Origin: Allosphingosinicella vermicomposti
GTDB taxonomy: Bacteria; Pseudomonadota; Alphaproteobacteria; Sphingomonadales; Sphingomonadaceae
Length of the DNA: 64,000 nucleotides
Direction of reading: 5' to 3'
Assembly (NCBI RefSeq): GCF_003012815.1
Contig: NZ_PXYJ01000003.1
Location: 1-64,000, forward strand
Within the stretch, counting starts at the first letter, position 1; every line of letters begins with the position of its first letter. The position numbers and the translations under genes are program-made. The notes under the pieces were generated by a model. That model searched no databases, was not told the origin of the DNA, and saw only the letters and a program-made list of their open reading frames with translations. Below are positions 16,908-26,731 of this stretch, one piece after another.

Positions 16908-19637
16908 ATGACGGCCTCTTTGCCTTATCCGGCGCTCTACGCAACCCATGGCGGCATCTGGATCGCCGATCGGCAAGGCGAGGTGCGTGGCGTCGGGCGC
17001 GGCGAGGCGATAGCGCGGGCGGCCGAAACGCCGATGGTGATGCTGAATGCGCCGCTCGTCGGGCAGCGCCTGGGCTATCCGGATCTGTCGGGACTCGATC
17101 TGCTGGAATTGTTCGCCTTTGTGCATCCCGCGCGGTTCGTGGTGCCGACGCCCAAGGGGCTGGCTGCGGCATTGAGCCTTGATCCGCCGGAAGATGACAC
17201 CAATGCCGCTGCTTTCCTGCTGAAGGCGGCCGAGGCGCTGCTGGCACGGATCGAGGCTGCGGATTGGCCCGAGCGCGAGGGTGCCTGGGTCTCGGCGCAA
17301 TCGCTCCACCGGCTGCGCTGGCCGTGGGGGGCGGCGGTGGCGCAAAGGCTGAAGCGGCCGGAGCGGGATGAGCGATGGCTGTTTTCCAAGCTTCCGGAAT
17401 GGGAGGAAGGCGGCGCACGCGGACAGCCGAAGCCGGTGCGGGTGGCGGCGGATGAGGCGGTGGCGCGGCTCGAACAACTGACCGGCGCGGGGGCCGAGGC
17501 GCGCGAAGGGCAGAAGGATTATGCCGCCGCCGCCGCGCAGGCCTTCGGGCCGCGCGTCGCGGAGGGTTTACCCAACATGCTGCTCGCTGAGGCGGGGACC
17601 GGGATCGGCAAGACATTGGGCTATCTCGCGCCTGCTTCGCTCTGGGCGGAGAGTGCGGACGGAGCGGTGTGGGTGTCGACCTATACCAAGGCGTTGCAGC
17701 GGCAATTGGACCGGGAGGGGCTGCGGCTGTTTCCCGACGCGGCGGAGCGGAAGAAGAAGGTCGTCGTCCGCAAGGGACGGGAAAATTATCTCTGCCTGCT
17801 CAATCTTGAAGACGCACTACAAGGAGGATTTGCGGGCCGCGCGGCGATCCTCGCGCAATTGGTGGCGCGGTGGGCGGCCTATTCGAAGGATGGGGACATG
17901 GTGGGCGGCGATATGCCGGGCTGGCTCCCCACCCTCTTTCGGCGCGCGGGATCGACGGCGCTGACCGACCGGCGCGGCGAATGCGTCTATGCCGGATGCC
18001 CGCATTACCGCAAATGCTTCATCGAACGGGCGGCGCGGGCGAGCCAGGATGCCGACATCGTCATCGCCAATCACGCACTAGTCATGGTCAATGCGGCGCG
18101 GGGCCGCGAGGCAGGGAATACGCCAACGCGGCTGATCTTCGACGAAGGCCATCATCTGTTCGACGCGGCGGATTCGACGTTCGGCGTCGCGCTCAGCGGG
18201 CAGGAAGCGATCGAAATGCGGCGCTGGCTGATCGGGCCGGAAGGGAAATCGCGCGGGCGCAGACGCGGCCTGTCGGCGCGGCTGAGCGATGTCGCATCCT
18301 ATGACGAGCAAGGAGCGCTGGCGCTGGACGCGGCGGTGCAGGCGGCTGGGCTGCTGCCGGGCGACGGCTGGATCGGGCGGATCGCGGAAGGGTTGCCGTT
18401 CGGGCCGCTCGAAAAGCTGCTGAGCGCGGTGCGCGGATCGGTCTATGCACGGGCTTCGGCGCAGGATGCGGGCTATGGGCTCGAGACCGAAATGGCCGAG
18501 CTTGACGGTGATATCGTCGCGGCCGCGCAGCCTGCCGCCGAAGCGCTGGAAGCCCTGATGCGGCCGCTGATGGCGCTCGCGAAAAGGCTGGAGGCGGTGC
18601 TGGAGGATGCGCCCGACTGGCTCGACGCGCAGGCGCGGGCGCGGATCGAGGGCGCGATTGCTGGACTTTCGTGGCGGACGCAGACGCTTGCCGCCTGGGT
18701 TGCGCTCGTATCGCGCCTTGGCGGGCCCGCCGATCCGGATTTCGTGGATTGGCTTGGCGTCGAGCGGGTGGACGGGCGCGAATTCGATATCGGACTCCAT
18801 CGCCGCTGGCTCGATCCCACGCGCCCGCTTGCCGAGACGGTGCTGAAGCCCGCTCATGGCGTGATTGTTACCTCGGCTACTCTACGTGGGTCCGAGGATT
18901 GGGCGGCTGCGGACGCGCGGACGGGCGCCTGGCATCTCGACCGGCCGCCGTTGCACTTCGAAGCGCCGAGCCCGTTCGATTATGGCGCGAACAGCGAGGT
19001 GCTGGTGGTGACGGATTTGAAACGCGGAGATATTCCGCAGCTTTCCGGCGCCTATGCGCGACTGATCGAGGCGGCTGGCGGCGGCACATTGGGACTGTTC
19101 ACCGCGATCCAGCGGCTGAAGGCGGTGCACGCGCGGATCGCGGACCGTTTGGCCCGGGCGGGCTTGCCGCTCTACGCCCAGCATGTCGATCCGATGGATA
19201 CCGGCACTTTAGTGGACATATTCCGCGACGATCCACGCGCGTCGCTGATCGGCACCGACGCGCTCCGGGACGGGGTGGACGTCCCCGGCCATTCGCTGCG
19301 CCTGGTCGTCATGGAGGGCGTGCCCTGGCCCCGGCCCACCGTGCTTCACGCCGCAAGGCGGGCGGCGGGCGGGGGATCGGCCTATGACGACCGGGTGGTG
19401 CGGGCGCGGCTCGCCCAAGCCTTTGGGCGCCTTATCCGGCGGGCGGAGGACAAGGGCATGTTTGTGCTGCTGTCGGCGGCGACGCCGTCCCGGCTGCTTA
19501 CCGCCTTTCCGCCCGGCGTGGCGATCAGCCGCGTGACGTTCGATGAAGCCGTGGCGCGGGTGCGTGAGCGGCTTTCCCATGAAACCTTTTTGGTGCAGGA
19601 TCGCTCCGACGCTACGGCATCCCAAGGGGCGAAATGA
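16908..19637 (+). CDS. dinG: DinG/Rad3-type ATP-dependent DNA helicase with Fe-S cluster
   Basis: A 909-residue XPD-like superfamily 2 helicase. Walker A is AEAGTGIGKT (about residue 228). The four Fe-S cysteines are NYLC (about 294) and ECVYAGCPHYRKC (about 358-370). The DEAH box reads DEGHH (about 411), and the C-terminal motifs include VVMEGVPWPRP and QAFGRLIRR. It unwinds 5'-tailed DNA, R-loops or D-loops. An N-terminal extension of about 200 residues precedes the motor. The ATG at 16908 has GGAG just upstream; another at 16899 is possible. It overlaps the next gene by 4 bp. Confidence 0.9.
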   Translation: MTASLPYPALYATHGGIWIADRQGEVRGVGRGEAIARAAETPMVMLNAPLVGQRLGYPDLSGLDLLELFAFVHPARFVVPTPKGLAAALSLDPPEDDTNAAAFLLKAAEALLARIEAADWPEREGAWVSAQSLHRLRWPWGAAVAQRLKRPERDERWLFSKLPEWEEGGARGQPKPVRVAADEAVARLEQLTGAGAEAREGQKDYAAAAAQAFGPRVAEGLPNMLLAEAGTGIGKTLGYLAPASLWAESADGAVWVSTYTKALQRQLDREGLRLFPDAAERKKKVVVRKGRENYLCLLNLEDALQGGFAGRAAILAQLVARWAAYSKDGDMVGGDMPGWLPTLFRRAGSTALTDRRGECVYAGCPHYRKCFIERAARASQDADIVIANHALVMVNAARGREAGNTPTRLIFDEGHHLFDAADSTFGVALSGQEAIEMRRWLIGPEGKSRGRRRGLSARLSDVASYDEQGALALDAAVQAAGLLPGDGWIGRIAEGLPFGPLEKLLSAVRGSVYARASAQDAGYGLETEMAELDGDIVAAAQPAAEALEALMRPLMALAKRLEAVLEDAPDWLDAQARARIEGAIAGLSWRTQTLAAWVALVSRLGGPADPDFVDWLGVERVDGREFDIGLHRRWLDPTRPLAETVLKPAHGVIVTSATLRGSEDWAAADARTGAWHLDRPPLHFEAPSPFDYGANSEVLVVTDLKRGDIPQLSGAYARLIEAAGGGTLGLFTAIQRLKAVHARIADRLARAGLPLYAQHVDPMDTGTLVDIFRDDPRASLIGTDALRDGVDVPGHSLRLVVMEGVPWPRPTVLHAARRAAGGGSAYDDRVVRARLAQAFGRLIRRAEDKGMFVLLSAATPSRLLTAFPPGVAISRVTFDEAVARVRERLSHETFLVQDRSDATASQGAK

Positions 19638-20173
19638 AAATCCTGACGCTGTTGCGCCACGCCAAATCGACATGGGACGACCCCGTGGCGCGCGATTTCG
19701 ACCGGCCGCTGAACCGGCGCGGACGGCGGGCGGCGCAGACCGTGGGGCGGGAGATGCAGGCGCAAAAGCTGCGCTTCGACGCGGTGCGCGCCTCGCCCGC
19801 CGTCCGCGTGGTCGAGACGCTGGACGATGTCGAGACCGGTTTTGGCAGGGCGCTTTCGCCCGATTACGACCAGCGCCTGTATCTGGCGGACGCGGAAACC
19901 TTGCTCGAGATCGTGCAGGACACTGAAGACACGGTCGAGCGCCTGATGATCGTCGGCCATAATCCGGGGCTGGAACGGCTAGCGCTGATGTTGACAGCCA
20001 GCGGCGCACTGCGCGAGGAAGCTGCGGTCAAATATCCGACAGCGACCTTGGCGGAAATTGTGTTCGCCGTGGAACGCTGGCGCGACGTGACCGAGGGCGG
20101 CGGCACGCTCGCGCGTTTCATCCGCCCGCGCGATCTCGATCCGGAACTGGGGCCGGACGAGGACAGCTATTGA
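19634..20173 (+). CDS. sixA: SixA-type histidine phosphatase
   Basis: A 179-residue phosphoglycerate-mutase-like phosphatase. The RHG-type motif is LLRHAKSTWDD near the N-terminus and the second catalytic His is in IVGHNPGLERLA. SixA in other bacteria dephosphorylates phosphohistidine on signalling proteins. It overlaps the helicase stop by ATGA, so it is translationally coupled. The substrate here is unknown. Confidence 0.88.
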   Translation: MKILTLLRHAKSTWDDPVARDFDRPLNRRGRRAAQTVGREMQAQKLRFDAVRASPAVRVVETLDDVETGFGRALSPDYDQRLYLADAETLLEIVQDTEDTVERLMIVGHNPGLERLALMLTASGALREEAAVKYPTATLAEIVFAVERWRDVTEGGGTLARFIRPRDLDPELGPDEDSY

Positions 20174-20184
20174 TGGGGAAATAT

Positions 20185-20694
20185 ATGAAGTTCGCAGCAG
20201 CATGGCTTTGCCTGATCGCCCTTGCAGCGCCCGTGCAGGCAGTTCCGCTGACCGCGCCGCCCGCCGAGGCGCCGGTGGCGCGCGGCGTCAAGGATCCGCG
20301 CGCATTCGTGCAGGCGCAATATGCACAATATATCAAGGCGTCCGCCGACCCTGCAATGGATGTGCCCACGGTCGATTTCGCCATGAGCCCCGGCCTGTTC
20401 GCGCTCATCGAAAGAGACCGGGCGGAATCGGATGGCATGTCGCCGCGTCTCGATTTCGATTATTGGGTGAATGCCCAGGAGATTGCGGTCAAATCGGTGA
20501 AGGTGGCCGAACGACCCAAGAAGGGCGGAAAGCGCATCATCCGCGCGACGTTCAACAATGGCCGTCCCCAAACCATCGACTTTTATTTTGTCGCGCAGGA
20601 CGGCCAGTGGGCGCTCGACGATGTCGTCAACGCGGCCAAGACCGCCGAGGAACGCTGGACGCTGCGCGAGATTCTGAGCGGCCCGCGCCCCTAA
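20185..20694 (+). CDS. Exported hypothetical protein (DUF3828-like)
   Basis: A 169-residue protein with signal peptide MKFAAAWLCLIALAAPVQA. The mature part contains RIIRATFNNGRPQTIDFYFV and QDGQWALDDVVNAA, a pattern of small periplasmic DUF3828-like or NTF2-like domains. The ATG at 20185 is favoured by GGGGA 6 bases upstream. It follows sixA immediately and ends by overlapping the convergent tonB gene by 4 bp. Confidence 0.65.
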   Translation: MKFAAAWLCLIALAAPVQAVPLTAPPAEAPVARGVKDPRAFVQAQYAQYIKASADPAMDVPTVDFAMSPGLFALIERDRAESDGMSPRLDFDYWVNAQEIAVKSVKVAERPKKGGKRIIRATFNNGRPQTIDFYFVAQDGQWALDDVVNAAKTAEERWTLREILSGPRP

Positions 20695-21416
20695 TCGCGT
20701 TCCAGCCACCAGCGCTGGACCCAGCCTTTTTGATCCGCGACCGGACGGCCTGATGCATCGCGCGCGGGCTCGAAGCGGTAGCGCTGCTGGATGAGGCGGC
20801 AGGTGGTGGCGTCGAGATCGGCGCTGCCGCTTGAGCGCAGGACCGTGCAGGCGCCGACGCGTCCATTGGGCTCCACGGTGAAGCGGACGAGCACTTCGCC
20901 TTCCACGCCTGCTCGTTTTGCCGCGCGGGGATAGTCGGCATTGACGATGCGGCCCGCAGTCTGGCGCGCCTTGACCGCCGCGCCGCCCCCGCCGCTTCCC
21001 GCTCCCGATCCGCCGCTGCCCGTCCCGGTCCCTGCTCCTCCCGCTCCGGTCCCAGGGCCCGCCAGGTCCGAAGCGCCGACCGATGGCATCGCCCCCTCAC
21101 CCGCGCGCGTCGCTGCCGTGACAGGCGGCGGCACCGGCAGCGGAACTTCCGGTTTTGGCGCGACGATCGGAGCGGGCTGCGCCTTAAGGCCCGGAGGCGC
21201 GGCGGCGCCTTCGGGGTCCGATGCCGCCCGGGGTGCGGGCGCCGGGGGACTGGGAGGGGGAAGGTCAGGGGCAATATCGAAAATGGCGAGTGGCCGATCG
21301 GCAACCGGAAGCAAGCTTGAGTTGAGCCCGGCAAGAAAGGCATAGCCAAATAAGGCGTGGAGCGCGGCCACGCCGAGGATCGACAGGCCTTTGTCCCGAT
21401 TCGCCACGTTGATCAT
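20691..21416 (-). CDS. tonB: TonB family energy transducer
   Basis: A 241-residue protein with one N-terminal membrane helix (LSILGVAALHALFGYAFLAG). A long Pro-rich then Gly/Ser-rich periplasmic spacer follows, then a C-terminal TonB domain (about 155-240; IVNADYPRAAKRAGVEGEVL, FTVEPNGRVGACTVLRSSG). It couples the proton motive force to outer-membrane receptors via ExbBD, which are not in the window. The C-domain has two extra Cys. A single gene. Confidence 0.88.
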   Translation of the reverse strand: MINVANRDKGLSILGVAALHALFGYAFLAGLNSSLLPVADRPLAIFDIAPDLPPPSPPAPAPRAASDPEGAAAPPGLKAQPAPIVAPKPEVPLPVPPPVTAATRAGEGAMPSVGASDLAGPGTGAGGAGTGTGSGGSGAGSGGGGAAVKARQTAGRIVNADYPRAAKRAGVEGEVLVRFTVEPNGRVGACTVLRSSGSADLDATTCRLIQQRYRFEPARDASGRPVADQKGWVQRWWLERD

Positions 21417-21497
21417 GCCTGCGATTATATCAGGACGGGCTGTGTGGGGGCTGAATAGAAGACCCGATTTGCCCTGAATGATCGTAACTTCCCGCCA

Positions 21498-21596
21498 CCG
21501 CTAGTCCTGAGCCTGTCGAAGGACGGCTCTAGCTGGAACGGGGTTGGCCTGCGGCCGCCTTCGGCCCGACAGGCTCAGCCCTAACGGGGTTGAGAG
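21498..21596. repeat. CCTGAGCCTGTCGAAGG inverted repeat, copy 1
   Basis: CGCTAGTCCTGAGCCTGTCG at about 21499 and the inverted arm CGACAGGCTCAGCCCTAACG at about 21568 bracket a GC-rich spacer. The same element recurs at 31984 and 35711. It sits between tonB and merR. Confidence 0.75.
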
Positions 21597-21610
21597 GGCG
21601 GTTCCCTCTT

Positions 21611-21976
21611 TTAGTCTTCCAACGCCTTTGCAAGGAGGTTGCGGAGCGCCCTCAGCGCTTCTGCGGTGGTTGCCGGAAGAGCGGAATCGGTAGGCGGCGG
21701 TGCGGTCGGCGTGGGCCCGGGCTCTCTTTCACCCTTCCCCGCCAGCAATTGCTGGACACCGCGTATCGTATAGCCTTCGCGCTCCAGAAGCTGGTGGATG
21801 CGGCGGGCGAGCGCGACGTCTTCCGGCCGATAGTAACGGCGGTTTCCGGCGCGCTGGAGCGGCTTTAACTGCGGGAAACGGGTTTCCCAGTAGCGCAGGA
21901 TGTGCTGCTGGACTCCAAGCTCGGCGGCGACTTCGCTGATCGTGCGGAAGGCGCCTTCGGTCTTGGAGACTCCCAT
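21611..21976 (-). CDS. MerR family transcriptional regulator
   Basis: A 121-residue protein with the N-terminal winged helix-turn-helix of MerR proteins: FRTISEVAAELGVQQHILRYWETRFPQL then RRYYRPEDVALARRIHQLL. The C-terminal part is short and Pro-rich, lacking an effector cysteine set. It follows ihfA with a 1-bp stop/start overlap, the standard arrangement of this locus in alphaproteobacteria. Targets are unknown. Confidence 0.9.
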   Translation of the reverse strand: MGVSKTEGAFRTISEVAAELGVQQHILRYWETRFPQLKPLQRAGNRRYYRPEDVALARRIHQLLEREGYTIRGVQQLLAGKGEREPGPTPTAPPPTDSALPATTAEALRALRNLLAKALED

Positions 21977-22299
21977 CAGTCGCCGCTGACGATCCGCTCC
22001 CGCATCAGCTGGCTGGCGCGGAAGGTGAGGACGCGGCGCGGCGCGATCGGCACTTCGACGCCCGTCTTGGGATTGCGGCCGATACGTTCGCCCTTGTCGC
22101 GCAGGATGAAGCTGCCGAAACCCGAAATCTTGACGTTTTCACCGTCCGACAGCGCGGCGCACATATGGTGGAGGATCCGCTCGACAATGTTGGCGGATTC
22201 AGCGCGCGACAGGCCGATTTCCTGATGAACCACATCAGCCAGGTCAGCGCGCGTCAACGTACCGGCCTTGGGCTGCCTCATCACTCCTGCATCCGCCAT
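21976..22299 (-). CDS. ihfA: Integration host factor alpha subunit
   Basis: A 107-residue HU/IHF-fold DNA-bending protein. The N-terminal helices ([22 protein letters not shown]) and the beta-arm motif [20 protein letters not shown] identify it. The arm proline intercalates into the minor groove. The start at 22299 follows AAGGGGAAA, excluding an upstream in-frame ATG. It pairs with an IhfB encoded elsewhere. Operon with fabH upstream and merR downstream. Confidence 0.93.
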   Translation of the reverse strand: MADAGVMRQPKAGTLTRADLADVVHQEIGLSRAESANIVERILHHMCAALSDGENVKISGFGSFILRDKGERIGRNPKTGVEVPIAPRRVLTFRASQLMRERIVSGD

Positions 22300-22383
22300 A
22301 ATATTTCCCCTTCCCCGAAAAATTCCCCGCGCGGACATTAGGGACGGTTTCGAAACAGTCAATCCGCGCTTTGCCCTTTAAAA

Positions 22384-23343
22384 TCAATAACGCGCGATGG
22401 CCGCACCCCAGGTAAAGCCGCCGCCCATCGCTTCCATGACGATCAGGTCGCCCTTCTTGATTCGGCCGTCGCGCACTGCGGTATCGAGCGCCAGCGGCAC
22501 CGAAGCGGCGGAGGTATTGGCGTGCTGGTCGACCGTTACGACCACTTTCTCCGGCGCAAGGCCGAGCTTCTTGGCCGTCGCATCGAGGATGCGCTTGTTC
22601 GCCTGATGCGGCACGACCCAGTCGATTTCGTGTGGCTGGTGGCCGGTAGCGGCGAGCACTTCGTTGAGGACATCGGCAAGGTTCACGACCGCGTGGCGGA
22701 ACACTTCCTTGCCCTTCATGCGCAGCTTGCCGACCGTCCCGGTGGTGGACGGGCCGCCATCGACATAGAGAAGTTCATTATGACGCCCGTCGGCGTGGAG
22801 CCGCGTGGCGAGGATGCCGCTGTCTTCCGTGTCCTCGGCCTTCAGGACCAAGGCGCCCGCGCCGTCGCCGAAGAGAACGCAGGTGGCGCGATCCTCCCAA
22901 TCGAGGAGGCGGCTGAAGGTTTCGGCGCCGATGACGAGCGCATAATCGGCCATTCCGCCCTTCACCATATTGTCGGCGACGGAGAGGGCATAGAGGAAGC
23001 CGGTGCAGACGGCGGCGACGTCGAAGGCGATGCAATCGTTGATGCCGAGCGCGGTTTGCACCTTGGTGGCGGTGGCCGGGAAGGTCTGGTCAGGCGTCGC
23101 AGTAGCCAGCACGATGAGACCGATCTTGTCCGCAGGCACGCCAGCGGCGGCCAGCGCCTTCTTGGCGGCCTCCGTCGCGAGGGTGGCGGTGGTTTCGCTC
23201 GCATCGGCAATGTGGCGCTGACGGATGCCGGTGCGCTCGACGATCCATTCGTCGCTGGTGTCGACCTGCTCGGCAAGCTGCGCATTGGTGACGCAACGCG
23301 CCGGAAGGGCCGAGCCTGTGCCCGCGATGACCGAACGCCTCAT
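22384..23343 (-). CDS. fabH: 3-oxoacyl-ACP synthase III
   Basis: A 319-residue condensing enzyme that starts fatty-acid synthesis by joining acetyl-CoA and malonyl-ACP. The catalytic triad is visible: Cys in [11 protein letters not shown], His in VPHQANKRI and Asn in HANTSAAS. The length is standard. It overlaps plsX by 4 bp (ATGA) and precedes ihfA. Confidence 0.95.
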   Translation of the reverse strand: MRRSVIAGTGSALPARCVTNAQLAEQVDTSDEWIVERTGIRQRHIADASETTATLATEAAKKALAAAGVPADKIGLIVLATATPDQTFPATATKVQTALGINDCIAFDVAAVCTGFLYALSVADNMVKGGMADYALVIGAETFSRLLDWEDRATCVLFGDGAGALVLKAEDTEDSGILATRLHADGRHNELLYVDGGPSTTGTVGKLRMKGKEVFRHAVVNLADVLNEVLAATGHQPHEIDWVVPHQANKRILDATAKKLGLAPEKVVVTVDQHANTSAASVPLALDTAVRDGRIKKGDLIVMEAMGGGFTWGAAIARY

Positions 23344-24395
23344 TTCGAGGGCCCTCCATTGATGTGATCGGACGGGAAACGGCCGAGATCGTCCATGATC
23401 TTTCGCGTCAGATCCTCGCGCACCATGCGCGCGGCGACGCGAATCGCATTGGCGACGCCCTTCGCATTGGCATTGCCGTGGCTTTTGACGACGAGGCCAT
23501 TGAGGCCCAGGAAGACCGCGCCATTATGATTGTTGGGATCGAGATGGTGCTTCAGAAGCTCGGTCGCCGGACGCGAGATGAGGAAGCCGATCTTCGAGCG
23601 GACCGAACTGGTGAAGGCACGCTTCAGGAGATCGGTGACGAAGCGGGCGGTGCCTTCGGCGGTCTTCAGGGCGATATTGCCGGAAAAGCCGTCGGTCACG
23701 ACCACGTCGACATCGCCCCGCGCGATCTTGTCGCCTTCGATGAAACCGTCAAACTGCATGGAAAGATCGCCGGCCGCGCGAAGGGCGGCGGCGGCGTCCT
23801 TCAATTCGTCCGTGCCCTTCAATTCCTCGGTGCCGATGTTGAGGAGCTGTACGCGCGGACGATCCAGCTCCAGGATCACGCGGGCATAAGCCGCGCCCAT
23901 CACGGCGAACTGGATGAGGTTCCGGGCGTCAGCCTCGGTATTGGCGCCAAGGTCGAGCATGACGATGTCATTATCGCCAAGCGTCGGGAGAAGGGCCGCA
24001 AGCGCCGGGCGGTCGATGCCGGGAAGGGTGCGCAGCGCCAGCTTCGCCATCGCCATCAGGGCGCCGGTATTGCCGCCCGACACGGCGGCATCGGCGCGGC
24101 CTTCCTTCACGGCGGCGATGGCCTGGCCCATGGAGGTGGTCTTGGCGCGGCGGATTGCCTGGCTCGGCTTTTCGGTGCCCGCGATCACATCGTCACAATG
24201 GACGATATCGCAAACGGCGGCGAGTGCCGGGTACGCGGCAAGTTCAGCGCGAATCGCGCTTTCGTCGCCAAAGATCAGGAAGTGGAGGTCGTCGCGCCGT
24301 TCGAAGGCGAGAGCGGCGCCGGCCACCAATATGGCCGGGCCGACATCGCCACCCATCGCATCAATGGCGATCCGTGGCGAGCTGCCCACGCGCAA
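23340..24395 (-). CDS. plsX: Phosphate acyltransferase PlsX
   Basis: A 351-residue peripheral membrane enzyme converting acyl-ACP to acyl-phosphate for phospholipid synthesis. Landmarks are [12 protein letters not shown] at the N-terminus, [25 protein letters not shown] and VTDGFSGNI. It lies in the rpmF-plsX-fabH-ihfA order typical of proteobacteria, coupling membrane lipid synthesis to growth. Confidence 0.95.
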   Translation of the reverse strand: MRVGSSPRIAIDAMGGDVGPAILVAGAALAFERRDDLHFLIFGDESAIRAELAAYPALAAVCDIVHCDDVIAGTEKPSQAIRRAKTTSMGQAIAAVKEGRADAAVSGGNTGALMAMAKLALRTLPGIDRPALAALLPTLGDNDIVMLDLGANTEADARNLIQFAVMGAAYARVILELDRPRVQLLNIGTEELKGTDELKDAAAALRAAGDLSMQFDGFIEGDKIARGDVDVVVTDGFSGNIALKTAEGTARFVTDLLKRAFTSSVRSKIGFLISRPATELLKHHLDPNNHNGAVFLGLNGLVVKSHGNANAKGVANAIRVAARMVREDLTRKIMDDLGRFPSDHINGGPSK

Positions 24396-24419
24396 CGCCT
24401 CCCTTAAAATCCGCTTGTC

Positions 24420-24599
24420 TTATGCCTCGACGGGCAGGACTTCGCGGCCGTTATAGTGACCGCAGGCCGTGCACAGATTGTGCGGGCGGTAAAGCTCGCC
24501 GCAATTCGGGCATTCCTGGAAGGCTTCGACGCGCAGCGCGTCGTGGCTGCGGCGCATGTTGCGCTTCGAGGGCGAAGTTTTTCTCTTAGGGACGGCCAT
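24420..24599 (-). CDS. rpmF: 50S ribosomal protein L32
   Basis: A 59-residue ribosomal protein starting [20 protein letters not shown], with the zinc-type cysteine pairs CPNC and CTAC (about residues 30-33 and 43-46). It heads the plsX-fabH-ihfA-merR operon, 24 bp before plsX. It reads cleanly from ATG 24599 to TAA at 24420. Confidence 0.95.
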   Translation of the reverse strand: MAVPKRKTSPSKRNMRRSHDALRVEAFQECPNCGELYRPHNLCTACGHYNGREVLPVEA

Positions 24600-24792
24600 C
24601 CTGGCACCTGTTCCATTGATTCGTGTTGATGCGGGCGAAGCGGGAGGCCTAGGTCAACGGCCTAAGGGGCCGCGGGCCTGGGCGGCCTTCTGCTCGCTCT
24701 TGAGCGATGGGGCCTATACCGATTTTCCCCGCTGTTGCAAGCGCCGCCTCTTCGTGCGAGCGGGGCAATAGATGATTTTGGGAGGGCCATTC

Positions 24793-25254
24793 ATGATATT
24801 GCCGATCACGCTGACCATTGCCGGCGCAGCAGCTTTGCTCAACCAGTGGCTCGCCTGGCGGGTGGGACAGATGCGCCGTCATCACAAGGTTCTGATCGGA
24901 GACGGCGGCCACAAGATGCTGACTGCGCGTATGCGCGCCCAAGCCAATTTCGTCGAGTATACGCCGTTTTTCCTGATCCTCCTCGGCCTCGTTGAACTGG
25001 CGATAGGGCAGGCGACCTGGCTTTGGGTGGTGGCAATCACCTTTATCGTCGGGCGCATCCTCCATGCGTTCGGCATGGATCGGGACGCGATGAACAAATC
25101 CCGGGTTATCGGCATGATGTTGACCTTGGGACCGCTGCTCGGCCTCGCCATCTACGCGATCGTGCTGGCGTATAGTCAGCCGGCGCCGGGCGAGATGGAC
25201 CTGCGCCCAGTCGATCAGCTTTCCTCGCCTGGGGGCGGCACGAAGCTTAACTGA
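24793..25254 (+). CDS. MAPEG family membrane protein
   Basis: A 153-residue protein with four predicted membrane helices and the MAPEG pattern RMRAQANFVEYTPFFLILLG (family of glutathione-dependent membrane enzymes and their bacterial YecN-like relatives). GGGAGG lies 8-13 bases before the ATG at 24793. The enzymatic role in bacteria is unclear. Its 3' end overlaps the convergent CDF transporter gene by 40 bp. Confidence 0.85.
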   Translation: MILPITLTIAGAAALLNQWLAWRVGQMRRHHKVLIGDGGHKMLTARMRAQANFVEYTPFFLILLGLVELAIGQATWLWVVAITFIVGRILHAFGMDRDAMNKSRVIGMMLTLGPLLGLAIYAIVLAYSQPAPGEMDLRPVDQLSSPGGGTKLN

Positions 25255-26135
25255 GCGAGGCGCCAGCGTCGCTCCGGCGGGCCGGGCCATAATGTCTCGA
25301 GATCGGGCAGCGTGGCGGGAGCTTCCGCCCGCACCTCGGCATGGATGAAGCGGCCCATTTCGCGCAGGCGCACGTCCGCACCGGGGAAGCGGACGGCCAA
25401 GGCATTGCGAAGGAGCGCGGCATCATCGGCGATGTCCGCATTTTCGAGCTTGCGGGGTGCGCCGTCGACCAGCTCGGCGGTGGCGACGCGAAGCGCATTG
25501 AGGCCGTCCTGGAGAATGCTGACCGAGATGAGCGCGGCGGCGAGCGCGTCCGCCCACCAATAGCCGAACCCCAGACCGATCACCCCCGCGACACCGGCAA
25601 GGCCCGTCATCCAATCGGCCTTCTGCATCATCGCATCGGTATGAAGAACCTTGTCCTGCAGACGCCGGGCGACAGGGAGCTTCAGACGGCCGAGGATGAA
25701 AGGCGGCACGACCGAATAGACGAGCGCCGCAACCATCAGCCAGCCGGACCAGAGGCTGTTCCCGAACAGGGTGACGGGCGGGATGGTCGCATGGTCCTTC
25801 GACAGCAATGTCATCGTCGATTCGATGAGCAGGCTTGCGCCGACCGCGCTCAAGGCCACGGCGGAGATGAGGAAGGCAAGGCTGTTCACCCGCTTGAAGC
25901 CGAAGGGGAAGCGACGGGTGGGCGGACGATGTTCGAAATGAAGCGCGATGAGGAAGACGATGGCCGGGACCATGCTCAACATGTCCTCGATCCACGCGGT
26001 GCGCATCGCCTGACTCGATCCGGCGGTAAGCCCCATCACGGCGACGATTGAGGCGAGCCAGGCAAGCGTCCACCATTCGAGGCGGATGGCGCGGCGAAGG
26101 TCCGGTTCGATTTCGGGCGGGATGGGACGGGTCAT
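25215..26135 (-). CDS. Cation diffusion facilitator family transporter
   Basis: A 306-residue inner-membrane protein of the CDF type (divalent metal/proton antiport). It has about five to six hydrophobic helices, including MLSMVPAIVFLIALHFEHRP and HTDAMMQKADWMTGLAGVAG, where the HxxxD-like and DxxxD-like polar residues would bind metal. The C-terminal cytosolic domain follows (about 210-306). It is translated after a small lipoprotein with a 4-bp overlap. The metal is not predictable by eye. Confidence 0.82.
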   Translation of the reverse strand: MTRPIPPEIEPDLRRAIRLEWWTLAWLASIVAVMGLTAGSSQAMRTAWIEDMLSMVPAIVFLIALHFEHRPPTRRFPFGFKRVNSLAFLISAVALSAVGASLLIESTMTLLSKDHATIPPVTLFGNSLWSGWLMVAALVYSVVPPFILGRLKLPVARRLQDKVLHTDAMMQKADWMTGLAGVAGVIGLGFGYWWADALAAALISVSILQDGLNALRVATAELVDGAPRKLENADIADDAALLRNALAVRFPGADVRLREMGRFIHAEVRAEAPATLPDLETLWPGPPERRWRLAQLSFVPPPGEES

Positions 26136-26587
26136 TGCCTGCTACCCAAACGCGCTTCGGTCAGTGCTTCGGCCTCACGGTGGAGGAGGCCGATCCATTC
26201 ATTCTCGCCATTGCGCGCGGCGGCGAGGAGGAGGATGTTGCCGTAGGGGGTCATGCGTTCGGCGAGCGGCGGCATGAAACTCACCCGCGTAACCCAGGGC
26301 GTCGTGGGTGAAAATTCACCGATAAGAAGGTCGATCTCCCCAGCTTCCAGCTTGCCGATGAGCGATTCGGCCGTGCCGCTTTGGACGATGGCGCGGGCAC
26401 CGGCGCGGCGGGCGACGGCGGCGAGATAGGCGCGCTCCAGATCATTGCCGTCCCGCCCCGCGACGATGCCGGCACGGACGATCTTTTCGGCCCGGATCCT
26501 GTCCAGCGTCCCTTCCGGGTCGCGCGGAAGAGAATCGCAGGCGGCGGCAAGCAGGAACAGACTGGCGATAAGCAAGCGCGCGATCAT
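26132..26587 (-). CDS. Lipoprotein with partial periplasmic-binding-protein fold
   Basis: A 151-residue lipoprotein (LFLLAAAC lipobox). DRIRAEKIVRAGIVAGRDGN and LIGKLEAGEIDLLIGEFSP resemble the first lobe of family 3 solute-binding proteins, but the protein has only about half the usual length. It could be a sensor partner of the CDF transporter with which it overlaps (4 bp), or a truncated binding protein. Confidence 0.65.
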   Translation of the reverse strand: MIARLLIASLFLLAAACDSLPRDPEGTLDRIRAEKIVRAGIVAGRDGNDLERAYLAAVARRAGARAIVQSGTAESLIGKLEAGEIDLLIGEFSPTTPWVTRVSFMPPLAERMTPYGNILLLAAARNGENEWIGLLHREAEALTEARLGSRQ

Positions 26588-26731
26588 TTCGGATCGACAA
26601 CGCCGGGCAAAGAGAAGGCGTTCCAGCGCTTTGGCGCGGCGCTTCCGTTTCTTACGCTCAAATCCTTGCCTTCACCCCCTCTTCATTGCACCACTCGCCC
26701 CCAAGAAAATATCTGCCGGGGAGTTCCACAC